A program made the position numbers and the translations under genes. A DNA stretch of 64,000 bases from Ifrita kowaldi. Its lineage: Eukaryota > Chordata > Aves > Passeriformes > Cinclosomatidae. Positions 47,256 through 57,900 of this stretch are shown here, one piece after another (the first letter of the stretch is position 1; each line of letters begins with the position of its first letter). The stretch covers positions 601,353 through 665,352 of the forward strand of contig VZRS01002789.1 in assembly GCA_013398055.1 (NCBI GenBank). The letters are read 5' to 3'. The notes beneath the pieces were generated by a model that saw nothing but the letters and a program-made list of their open reading frames with translations, was not told the DNA's origin and did no database searches.

Positions 47256-48730
47256 ATCTCAGTGGGCAGCTGAAGTTAGAAATTTCAGAATAAGTAGGGA
47301 GAATCTTTATAAATACAGTTGCTTATAGAATTAACTAAAGTGAGGTAAATTACTTTTTGAGACCTTGGGTCAGTTCAGGTGCTAACCCTATATATGGAGA
47401 GGATTTGGGTGTACTGTAAGCTACCTCCAGCCATTACTAGCAAGGCATACTGACTCCCTGATAGTGGGACGTTAAGCATACTGACTTCCTCATACGTCAA
47501 GGAATTTCTTGTTTTTCTACGTCTCTGTTCTTAAACTCTTATTGCGGTATTTTTCATAGAGATGTGATAAGTGGAAATTCTTTCTGAAAGTTTTTTTAGA
47601 ATTTCATTGCAGTCCCTCTGTACTGTTGAAGGAATAATGCCTCAAGCTTTGCTGGAATATGCAGGAAATGCTAATCCAGATACAAATTTTTGTGTATCTC
47701 AATAGAAGGTTATCTCAAAGCACTGGTACCAAACACCTGCAAACAAATGTGATTTATTTTGAAACTTTAATCCTAGGATACAGAACGGAAATATCTAGTG
47801 AAGAAGTGCAGAGTCTGGAGAGTCTGAGATATCTGTACCAGCCAGCTGGTGGAGGATGGCAAATAAAGTATATTGAGCCTGAATTTGAGAGGTGAGTTGA
47901 AATACTCTTCTATTTTTGTTATGACCTATGAAAATCCCAAATCCCTTTTCTGGAATCTTTATCTTGTAGAGCTTTTCCCAACTACAGTAAAAATTTTTTT
48001 CTGTGGGATAAATAAAATTGAGCAGACAAAAGGACCATTTCAAAGTCTGGTTTTTGTGTGTGTGCTGGGTGAAATAAAGAGATGAGGTCAAATATTTCCT
48101 ATGTCTAAGAAGTTTAAGATATTGATAAACCACCTTACTTAGTGCAACCCTGTCTACTTCCCACACTAAGTAAATTGCAGGGAGACTTTTCATCTTCTGT
48201 CTCTCTTGCATGAAAGAAAAGCATATGTTCATTTGTTTAAATATATGGATTTCACAAGTTATAGTTATGCATTTCTGGCAGTTCTGAAAAGAGGCTTCCC
48301 ATTTCTCTACATTTTGCTTCTCTGTCCTTTTCTACTCTGAAGAAAAAAAATTAAAAATAAAGCTTTTCTTTGAGAAGAAGAATTTTTAAAAATGTCTGCT
48401 ACTGCATAAACAAATGCCAATGTTCTGTAATCATTCCATGGAATCTAAACAAAGTCATTTATTTCATCACTGTGTTAAGTGCAAATAAACCCATATTTAA
48501 ACAGTGTTGCTTTTCTTTCACATGAAGAAAGACACAAAATTTCACAAAAAGCCCTCGAGCAGTGGGATAAAATATTGTCATAGTCTATATCCATACTAAT
48601 AAATTAAATAGGACCTGCCCATAAACTCAAGCCTTTGCACGTGAGTATTCCCAAGTAATCCAGGTCCAAACAATCCAGGTCTTGGCACAATGTATTGCGC
48701 AGTTTTGTCTAGGATGTCTTTCCCAAATAA
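47256..48730. other. Unique sequence with one possible exon
   Basis: A short direct repeat, GCATACTGACTCCCT at 47445 and GCATACTGACTTCCT at 47476, is visible. The only exon candidate is 47777-47891. Otherwise AT-rich. Confidence 0.5.
47777..47891 (+). CDS. Possible exon of an unknown gene (115 bp)
   Basis: A plus-strand interval with donor GAGAG|GTGAGT (strong) and acceptor ACTTTAATCCTAG (moderate). It is open in phase 1 to phase 2 and reads YRTEISSEEVQSLESLRYLY then QPAGGGWQIKYIEPEFE. The GGGW and KYIEPEFE part looks like real protein, but I recognise no family. The minus-strand frame across the same place is less protein-like. Confidence is limited by the plain acceptor and lack of comparison. 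Confidence 0.33.
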
Positions 48731-49300
48731 TTATAGAATCATAGAATGGCTTGGGTTGGAAGGGATCTTAGAGATGATTTAATTGCATTCTCCCTGCCAT
48801 GGGCAGGGATGCCACCCACTAGACCAGGTTGCTCAAAGCCCCATCCAACCTGGCCTTGAATATTTCCAGGGATGGGGCATCCACAACTTCTCTGGACAAC
48901 TTGTGCCAGTGCCTCACCACCCACACAGTAAAGAATTTCTTCCTAAAATCTAATCTAAACCTTTCCTGTTTTAGTTAAAAACCATTCCCCTTTGTCCTGT
49001 GTCCTGTCTATGTAAAAAGTCAGTCTCTCTTCCTTTTATACCCCTGCTTTAAGTACTGAAAGGATGCAATTAGATGTCCCCACAGCCTTCTCTTCTCCAG
49101 GCTGAACAACCCCAACTCTACCTTTCCTCCTAGGAAGGGTCCCTCTGATCATCTTTGTGTCCCTCCTCTGGACTCACTCCAACAGGTCCATGTCATTTTT
49201 GTGCTGAGGACTGCAGAGATGGATGCAGTACTGCAGGTAGGGTGTCATGAAGGCAGAGTAGAGGGGGAGAATCAATTCCCTCAACCTGCTGGATGCATAT
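48731..49300 (-). mobile_element. CR1 LINE 3' part, minus strand
   Basis: Starts TTATAGAATCATAGAATGGC and continues through GCCATGGGCAGGGATGCCAC, GACCAGGTTGCTCAAAGCCC, TCCTGTGTCCTGTCTATG, and the part that encodes the end of ORF2 (GAGTAGAGGGGGAGAATC). One of the least diverged CR1 copies in the window. 5'-truncated at about 49300. Confidence 0.95.
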
Positions 49301-51899
49301 CTTTAGAGCTAACTCTTTTCTGGCCTCTTTCCAATACGCCTTGCTATCACAGCCAGTCTAACAATACAAAAGGTATAATATCTATTTTGAATCTCAGCAA
49401 GCTCTTTTTTCTAATGAGCCTGGCAGTTAGGAGGTAGCATAGAAATACAAGGTTTAGTCCCAAATATACTGCATACTCAGTATATTTGGGATGTCAAAAA
49501 GGGAGGGATGCCTCCTTGGAGGGATGCTGTGAAAAGTGTCTGGTTACTTGTTGGTTTCAGGGTGAAAATGTCATTTTTGACAATAGGGACTGGACAATAA
49601 GTCAGTGTCTTGTTCTGGGATTCCCTGTGCCTTTGAAAATTTATATGCCATACCCTGGGTTTAATGTCATTCCATCAGCAAACCAGCCTGTATGAATTAG
49701 ATGTGGTCAGAGTGCACCCTCCAGAGCTTTGGGATCCTGTGTACCTAAACATACCCGTGCACTGGTATTCCAGCAGGCACACTGGAGCAGGCAGGCCTGT
49801 CCTTTGGAGGGCTGGAGCCAGCATTGTGACTAGGAGCCAGGGGTTGCCAAGCTTGGACGTAGGTTGAAAACTACTTTTTCAGTGCAGCAGGGCTTTTGGA
49901 CCAGGTTTTTGTCAGCAACAAAGAGCCCTCTTCTTAGCTCTTCCAGTGTTTTTTTTTTTTTGAAGGACCAACATGCACCTCACTGCTGTGAGTTTAAACT
50001 AATTGCAACTCTGTTTGCTTTGAGGGGAAAATTCAACAAAGGAAAACTATATTCCATCCATATGGAGCACTGAGAAACTGATGTATTAACAGGGAGCTTT
50101 AGTACTCTACAGCTTTGGCAACATAATATAAAAAGAGCTGAGGCTCAAAAGGAGCTGAGAAATATTCTTAAGGGAAAATGTTTTTTCACAGACCCCTGTC
50201 TCTCTTGGCACAAAACCAGTATGTTCTAATTACTGAAAGTATGTAAGTAGTCACACTTCAATGTCAGGACTGAAAGGGGCGAAAGAAGCTCCAGTGGAAA
50301 GTGCACCGGATTTCTTCCAGGTGCTGCAGAGCATACGTGTTCCATTTTGTTTCCAGATTTAACTCGTGATATTGCTTTTGGTTTCACTCTGAATTTGTGA
50401 AGAAACAAATGTCTGCTCATCTCTGACAGTCAAAAATGTCCCATAGAACAAACACTCCAAGACAATCTATTTGTTTGTCTGATGGATGTATTAATCAGTT
50501 TTTCATGCATCTTGGTGTATTTTTCTCCCTTCTATTTTTGCTGGGTATTTCTTTCTTTAATTCTCCCTCAAACGAGCCTTAGAAATTCAATCATAAAAAT
50601 CATATAAGATTTTAATGATGCCTGAAAAAGTGCTGAGAATTGCCACAAGGCACAAGCAAAGGGGCAGTGTCCTTTCAGAATGAACACAGGGAGCAGAAGT
50701 GTTTCAGCAGTAACATTTTCAGAACTAGCTGTGACTTTTTTTAAAGTATTCCACATGTTAAATGCTCTTTATGGAAATGAAATAAGTACCTCTAAAAAAC
50801 AGGCCCATAAGAAGAGTCCATGGTAAGGAGAGGAGATACTGAGGTTGTGTGTATTCACCACATGTAGCCATTTTATTCTCATGCCAGACTTTCACTTGAA
50901 CTCCCCACTGGAAAGGTGACATTGAGAACCACTGAATGAACTCAGAATTTTTCCTGTGCAGCCCAATTACAGAACACCTGTGCTAAATCACTCTGTGCTG
51001 ATTCACTGTGATCATTCATAAAGCTCAAGAGCCCTCAATATGTCTCTTTCCTCATCTGTAGTGAGGTGGTGATGGTGAGCAAGCGGCTTCACCATGAAAC
51101 ATGAAAGATTGCTTGTTCAGATCCTTCTAAAAGGGCTTTTATTTTATTTCATTTTCATGGCAGCGTTTGCCAAGAACACCTGGGATACTCCACTTGTCTC
51201 TCATATATAATTTATTTTTGCATCAATTTTTAACACCCTTGAAAGGGGACAAGAGCTGCTACTGGCATAATCATACGTCATAGTTCCAAGTCAGTCTGAA
51301 TGTCGATGGTGTTCCCACACCAGAATAAATCCATCTTTTTCCCTGTGCTGCTTCCTAAGTAACTTCCTCTGGATTTGCACTCCTACTCTGGAGCTCTGAG
51401 CTGCCACGTACAAGGACTAATGTCTTATTGCAGCCAGCTGGTCTGTAAAGGTCTGTTTTCAAACTGAGAATGTGAACTTCAAACTGAAGTCTGGAGTTCA
51501 CTTATTCCTCACAACATGCTTGTACCACGTCCTAAAGCAAATATATTTAGTATAGTATATAGTATATAACTCATGATGGAAAGAACATGGCCTCTACTAT
51601 AGAATAGTGGTTTTCAATCTTTTTTTCCTCTGCTTTGAGAAAACGTAATTATTTTGAAAATAGCAAATTTGTGTTGTCTGCCAACTGTCTTCAGATTTTT
51701 TTTTTTAATATCTGCATTGCAATTACTCCACACCTGCCTCAAATAAAAAACTGAACAACACCATTTCATTGTACCTCAAGTCTTTTTTTCTTCACCCCAG
51801 AAAGAAACTTAGGTTTGTGACAAGAAATATCCCCTGTAAAATAGGATTCAGCTTTGAAGTGTACATGTCCCAGGCTTGTGGACAATGAGGACACCACAG
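49301..51899. other. Unique sequence with a perfect hairpin
   Basis: Apart from the inverted repeat at 49459-49490 I see no feature. Frames at 49486-50073 (+) are open by chance. A run of thirteen T lies near 49951. Confidence 0.5.
49459..49490. repeat. Perfect 13-bp inverted repeat, 6-bp loop
   Basis: CCCAAATATACTG, spacer CATACT, CAGTATATTTGGG. The arms match completely and would form a stem-loop in single-stranded DNA or RNA. No flanking features point to a known element such as a small transposon end. Confidence 0.9.
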
Positions 51900-52318
51900 A
51901 CAGAGACTCTACAACTTTTCTGTGAAGCTTGTTCCAGAGTTCCCCTACCCTCATAGTAAAAACATCTTTTCCTGTTGTTCAGGTAGAGTGTCTTGTGTTT
52001 AAATTTGTGCCCACGGACCCTTGGCTCCTTAGCAGTCAGTGTGGAGAAGAGTCTGGATTCCTATTCATTTTGCTACCATCAGGTATTTTTACACTTTTGT
52101 AAGATTCCCCTGAGCTTTCTATTCTCCAGATCTAGAAGGCTGTTTTCTTCTTCACCAGGAGGGTACCTTAGAGATCTGTGGTCAGCTTGCTGTCTACCAG
52201 CATCCCAAGGTTCTTCTCTGTAGAGTATCTTCCCAGACAGTCAGCCCATTACTCCAGCCCATCCACGTCCTTCTGAATGGCAGCACTCTCATCCAGTGTA
52301 TTAGCCAGAAACTAATGT
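51900..52318 (-). mobile_element. CR1 LINE, highly diverged, minus strand
   Basis: CR1 order can still be followed: GACTCTACAACTTTTCTGTG, GCTTGTTCCAGAGTTCCCC, CATAGTAAAAACATCTTTTCC, CCCCTGAGCTTTCTATTCTCC, then CATCCACGTCCTTCTGAATGG. Large deletions and high divergence mark it as older than the other copies. Confidence 0.7.
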
Positions 52319-53095
52319 TGGAGTTCGATTTTTTGACATGGGAGACATGTCCCATACTTTCCAGGAGGAAAGGCATCTACAAGTCTGGTCAGTCTACAAG
52401 TGCAAATGGCATGAACTCTATAATCGGACTGCAAGCCAAATTAGTACCTGCTATAAAGTCTTTTCGTTGTCCTCCTCTTTATTTATTTGTTGTTTTATCA
52501 ATCTATCTATCATTTGTTTATTATCTCCTGCCTTTATGTATTTTTTTTTGTCTGAGATCTGACACTTTGTCTGTAATAGGGACATCTATGAATGGAACTC
52601 CTGGTCCCACTGACAGTTATGACAAAATTTAAAATAGATTCTGCAGTTCAGTGTTAGGCCTTCCCACCATATTAAAGGAATTACTTTTTTCCTGCTCTAT
52701 TTGCATTGCTATACTGCACCCAACATGGTGGAATCTCAAATCCCTGACCTGTTTATGGATAAATTAATTCTAAAGCTGTTTTTGTAAAGGACCAGTGAAC
52801 TGACAACAGAAGACCCAAGAGTTTTTGGCGGCAGGCGGTGGAAACAAAAATTCTGTCTTATGCCCTCAGGTAAACAAGAATCAGATTTTCATGGCATGCT
52901 TTGAAAAGACAACATTTAGAGTAAGATATGAATTTTTTACTTTTGCCATGAACAATTCTTTGCTGATAAACCAAGTTAGGAGGTGATATCAGACTACTCT
53001 TAATGGAACGTGCCACCCCAGAAATCACACCATGTGCCTGAGAGCATTGTACAAGCACTTCTGGAACTCTGGCAGGCTTAGCGTCATGACCACTT
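52319..53095. other. Unique sequence, nothing recognised
   Basis: AT-rich with short TATC/TTTA-rich patches near 52480-52550. No exon or repeat family supported. Confidence 0.55.
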
Positions 53096-53200
53096 ACCTG
53101 AGCAGCCTGTTCCAGTGCCCAACCACCCTCTGGGTGAAGAACCTTTTCCTAATATCCAGCCTAAACCTCCCCTGACACAGTTTGATGCCATTTGTGGGAT
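53096..53200 (-). mobile_element. CR1 LINE fragment, minus strand
   Basis: GAGCAGCCTGTTCCAGTGCC, ACCACCCTCTGGGTGAAGAA and CTAATATCCAGCCTAAACC are standard CR1 blocks. Only about 100 bp remain. Confidence 0.85.
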
Positions 53201-53483
53201 GAATAACTATGTGGAGATATCTCTCTCTCCTTTGGGTGTGGCAATAAGATGTACAGGTAGCTCAGACCAGACACCTACATTTTAGAAACCTAAAGTGAGA
53301 TGAACGTGATCTAGAGAGATGGCAGCATAATCTTATTGGTTTGGAGTTTCTTTTCAGTAGACCTTCAAAAAAAGAAATCCTGGTCAGTGTGTGAATGGGT
53401 GGCTTTTGGGGATCACAGGAGCTGCTTCAAATAGAATTAGTGTTAAAAACACGTTTCATGAATCATCACTGAAACACCATGCC

Positions 53484-53613
53484 TGTCGGGGTCTCCTGGA
53501 CTCTGGGCTGCCCGGTGGCCCTGAGTAGGAGCCGACAATTNTCACTGTCTCTTGGTGGATAACGGACCCAAGAGATCAGCTCCGGGCCAGCGGGCACCTG
53601 AGCCACCGCCACA
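53484..53613. mobile_element. Collapsed retroviral-type LTR insertion over an assembly N, 6-bp target duplication
   Basis: A GC-rich 130-bp insert begins TGTCGGGGTCTCCTGG and ends CACCGCCACA. It is flanked by a perfect CATGCC duplication (53478-53483 and 53614-53619) and interrupted by the N at 53541. TG...CA ends and a 6-bp duplication fit a betaretrovirus-like (ERVK-type) insertion. The length is far below any LTR, so the assembly most likely joined the outer edges of two LTRs, or of one, and lost the middle. No viral gene sequence is present in the window. Confidence 0.7.
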
Positions 53614-53619
53614 CATGCC

Positions 53620-54804
53620 AAATTGTTAAATACCAAATACTCTGTTTAAGATGAGCAATTAAACACATTCAATGAGACTCTGCTTGTTTAACATTGCGGC
53701 TTTATTGCTACAGGCTGCTACACTTCAAGGTAAGGCTTCTTCACTATATATGTCCTGCAGTAAAATCTGTGATCCAAGAGAAGACAAAAAACTGTAGACT
53801 CAACAAGAGATGTTTCTTTTTGATATTACTAGAGGAAGAAATACTGGTTTTCTTGGGAAACCATCTCCCAGATCCACTGATCTCTGGAGTCTGTATCTCT
53901 AAAGACTTTGATTGATCACATTGGTAAGATATTTATTTTCTACCCAGCTCCTTCAGAAGCAGAGCTGCTGTTGGACACATGCCCATCACAGGCCCCAGTG
54001 ACATCTGCATCAATTAGTTGTGCTTTTACAAGCATTAACTCCAGCATGAACTTTGAAATTTTGGAAATCTGTTGTGCCTACAGGGTAATAAAAGGCCAAC
54101 CTTCTCCAACATATTGTCTCTTCATCTCCTGCATTAAAATCCCATTGCCTCTTGTCGCAGACAGGAAAGAGAGTGTCTGGGAATTGAGAGGAATATAATG
54201 AAGACAAAAGAAAACCTTTGGACTTTAATTTCTCTTTTCTCCCTCCTCTAATTGGTTAACAGTGAGGAGTGGAGTTTGCAAGATTCTTTCCAGTTTCTTT
54301 GGCTCAAAGAAACCCTCCCAGAAATGTCTTTCCGTCATTAATGCTTGAAATTCCCCCTTGTACGAAATTGTATAAAATTAATATAGGCTGTAGCTCTTTC
54401 CAAAATGTGTTCATCCAATATTTAAGCTTTCAAAGTGATTATAAGGTTGGATGGGGTTGTTCTTCAGCTTCTGGCTCTGAGAACCAGAAATGCTGCTGTA
54501 TAATTTGAGAAAGAAAATCAGATGTTCTGATATATGAACCCCAGGCACACATCTGTCTTTGAATAACATATCAAGGATTTCAGAATAAAATCTCTTAATA
54601 ATTTAACCATCAACCCAGAGTCATTCGTTGTGGATATCTACCAAAAAGAGATAAGGTCAAGATGAATGTTCAGATACACCTTTGTACCCACAGATGTTAA
54701 AGCCACGTCTATGGATATAAACAATGTTTAGTGATACCTCTCTCTCAGACCTTGTCTGATGGCAGTTTAACACAGTGGAATATGATTATTGGGAATTAAA
54801 AACA
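53620..54804. other. Unique sequence, nothing recognised
   Basis: Open frames at 53694-53915 and 53908-54198 (+) lack splice or homology support. No repeat family recognised. Confidence 0.5.
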
Positions 54805-54925
54805 GCATGGGTCAGTGAGCAAACCATTGATCTGGAAATTGGAAAATCTGGGATGTATTCCCAGGCCTGTCACCAGCCGATTGCTCAGCCTTTACCAATT
54901 AATATTTTCATACTTGCCCCTTACA
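54805..54925 (+). mobile_element. Possible MIR-like SINE remnant
   Basis: GGTCAGTGAGC, then TCTGGGATGTATTCCCAGGC and CTGTCACCAG resemble the MIR promoter-distal core (AGACCTGGGTTCGAATCCCAGCTCTGCCAC), followed by TTGCCCCTTACACAATTTCTC where MIR has GGCAAGTTACTTAACCTCTC. Diverged; tentative. Confidence 0.35.
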
Positions 54926-57900
54926 CAATTTCTCTGTTTAGCTGGTAGAACAGAATCAAAGAGAGGACTTCTGTGTTTATGGGCAAAGGCTGCTCCCTCA
55001 GCTGATGCTACCCGGTCTAATGTAAAACGAACATGAAGTCCTGGAGAAAGGGGACAGGAAATGGCACTGATAGTGTAGTTCAGGATCCTTCTTCATCTCT
55101 GTCTCCTGCGCTGGGCCTGTTGCTGGAAATATGGTTCTTCAGCTTCAGGAGAGGAGTAAGAAAAAGGTTATCTCCTGTCCTAAACTGCTACCAGGTCCAC
55201 TTCATGCACAGGTGCCTCACTGCAAGGTTATTATGTGTCTCTGTGTAGTAGCAACCTACAAGCTACTCAGCAGTAACAGAAAACATGGCTTCAGCTACCT
55301 ATTACCAAATCCAGTATTTGTTTTCCTAAGCCAAGGAATTTTCTCAGGATCTGAAACTCAATTACACTAGCTACATGAAAATAATTTTATGTTTTGCTTA
55401 AGGAAAATGTCTTAACCTAGAAATCTGATTTCATGCACTTTCTTTTGGGCATTTCCTATTGGATCGTAGAGTTAAATAATACAGTATGCTTGCTTTGGTG
55501 TTTCCCTTCCACTGTCCTTCATCAGTGTAAGCCTTATGAAGAGACAGGCAGTAAAGAAATCAGATATGTGGAACAATCTCACCAACAGTTTTAACAGCTC
55601 TATTAAGACAGCTGTGAACTGGATTATGATGTAAGAACAAGCAGCAACATGAAGTCATACATGTGGGCAGCGTTTTTGGAAACATCAGCACCAAGAAGCC
55701 GGAAAAGGCAGGAGAATCAGATAACCCACATACTTTCACAGAAAGGAAGAATTTCTTTCTATACAGACTTTTGTTGTTCTGCTGTATTGACTGTTGCCAA
55801 ATTTATGATTGTTTACGTTTCTATATTTTATATTTGCATTTACATTTACATGTATATGTGTATTCTTATCTGTCTAATTTTTCCTTTTTTAAAACTCAGG
55901 AGCTTATTCAATCCTAAAGTGAAAGGTTTAATTTCAGATTCAAGCTTTTTTTGGAATGAAAGTGGGTCTGAAGCAGAACACTTCATCTTGAATCAAAGTG
56001 ATTTAGCATTCTCTGAATGGCTTTTGCTGCTTTTTACATCTGAAGCTGCTAAAACAGACAACTGAGAAAAATATTTTAGCATTGACAAAGCTTCATCTTT
56101 TTTTCATGAAAAATGCATTTCATTAATAGATACTGTCTAGTTTTATTAGGATTTCACACCATTATCAAGGTCTATCCAGAGATACCTGAGAAAAATTGAT
56201 TCCTGTTGCTCAACTGTATATCTGAAATTTGTGTTTATTGTGGACATAGCAAGAAATCACTCAAGAATTTCCCCTCAACAGGCACAGAGGCCCTTCTATA
56301 TCCTCAGACATGTTTAACTTGCTTCTCATAGGATGCATAAGTACAATTCAACCATGTCCAAAACAAGTCTTCTTAGCTTAAGGACTGCTCTATCTTGTCA
56401 CATTTGACAGGATCTGAGTTTTGTGCTTCAAGAACAAAGCAAAAGAAGCAACTGCTCCCTGTTCCAACAGAGAGACCACTGACTGTTCAGGTCCCAGTGC
56501 TGTTTCCTACTATTCTCCAGGTGACTCCAACCCAGCTCAGCAAGCTCTGAAAGGAGCATTGCAAAGTGTGGTAGTAAACAGCAAATAATAAATATTTTCT
56601 AGAAGTGAGTGATTCCAAAATATTCAAAGAGTTACAGGAATATTTTCAAGATAATTCAGTAGCATCATCTATTTTTCTCATATCAAAGAACAGTTTATTT
56701 GCTTTGTAATGGCCTGGTTTTCCTGTTTCCCTGTGTTCATTAAAATCAGTGATTACAGGTAGGTTTTGGGAATAGAATAGCTGATCAGTGTGTGAAATAG
56801 AGACTGGAATCCCAAAGTCCATCAAGCAATGATTCCATTGTAAAAAATTTTCTAGTGCTGGAATTGCTGAGATATGTCCGTATCATTTGTATTTGAATAA
56901 GTCTATCCAGAAGTGACATGAAAAGAGCAAATAATGCTTGACGGGGAGCAAATGTGTTAGACAAACTCTCCTACAACTACATATATTAGTACTTTTGGAG
57001 ACCAGAGGGATTAATCCACAGACGGTAAATTGTCTGACATTTATGCAAGCTGACAAGGTTTTTCAATCTTCAATTATTGTACTAAATAACTTCTTATTTC
57101 ATGTGAGATTTCTGCCCCTGAACTTTCCTTTATGTCATTATTTGCTAGAGGACTGTTGTCAGCTTCAGGACTAAGGTGCTTTTGAGACTGAAAAATGCCA
57201 TTTACAGCTACTGGTTGAAGGAGAGAAGATAAAATTAGAATCTGAGATGACTTCACTTGTTCAGGTGAAATCCCAAATCAGCCCTGGAGGCAGTTACTCT
57301 GGAACAAACTCGACCAACAGAAAATGTTACTGAGCTGCTCTTCGATCACATTTTCACCACAGTCAGTACTGTAAACACCAAGCACACAGATGGCAGAGCA
57401 TCAGTGTCAGCTGTGAACACTGCCTGCGAGCTATTGGAAACACTCATTTTCTCATTCCTCCTTCCACCCTGCTGCAACTCCGCTGCCTCAAAGCTGGCAT
57501 AGGCTTGCAGGAGGGGAAACAAGTTCACAGCACAAAGCCTAGGGAGCTTTAGTTTCAAAACACAGGGTGAGAGAAGGCTTGCTGCATTCTAAAGTCCAGG
57601 TCAAAACAGGATATAATTTCGCTCTTTTACTTGTGAAGAAGATAGCTCTTTGGGGAAACGCAGATTGGACAAACACTTTGTAAGACACAGCTGCAGTGAA
57701 CTATAAGACAGTGAGTTCCCAGGGGCACTGGAGACAGTTCCACTTGGGAACCTCAGAGGACTAAAGGCAGCCTTGGGAGACGGGAGCTGCTAAGAGCTGC
57801 TGTTAACATGAACCACAATCTTATATCTGTCATGAGGCTCTTCTGTTGTTCATATAGTAGGTGTCTTGCTGCTGTGTGCATTCTTCCCCTTGGGAATGAG

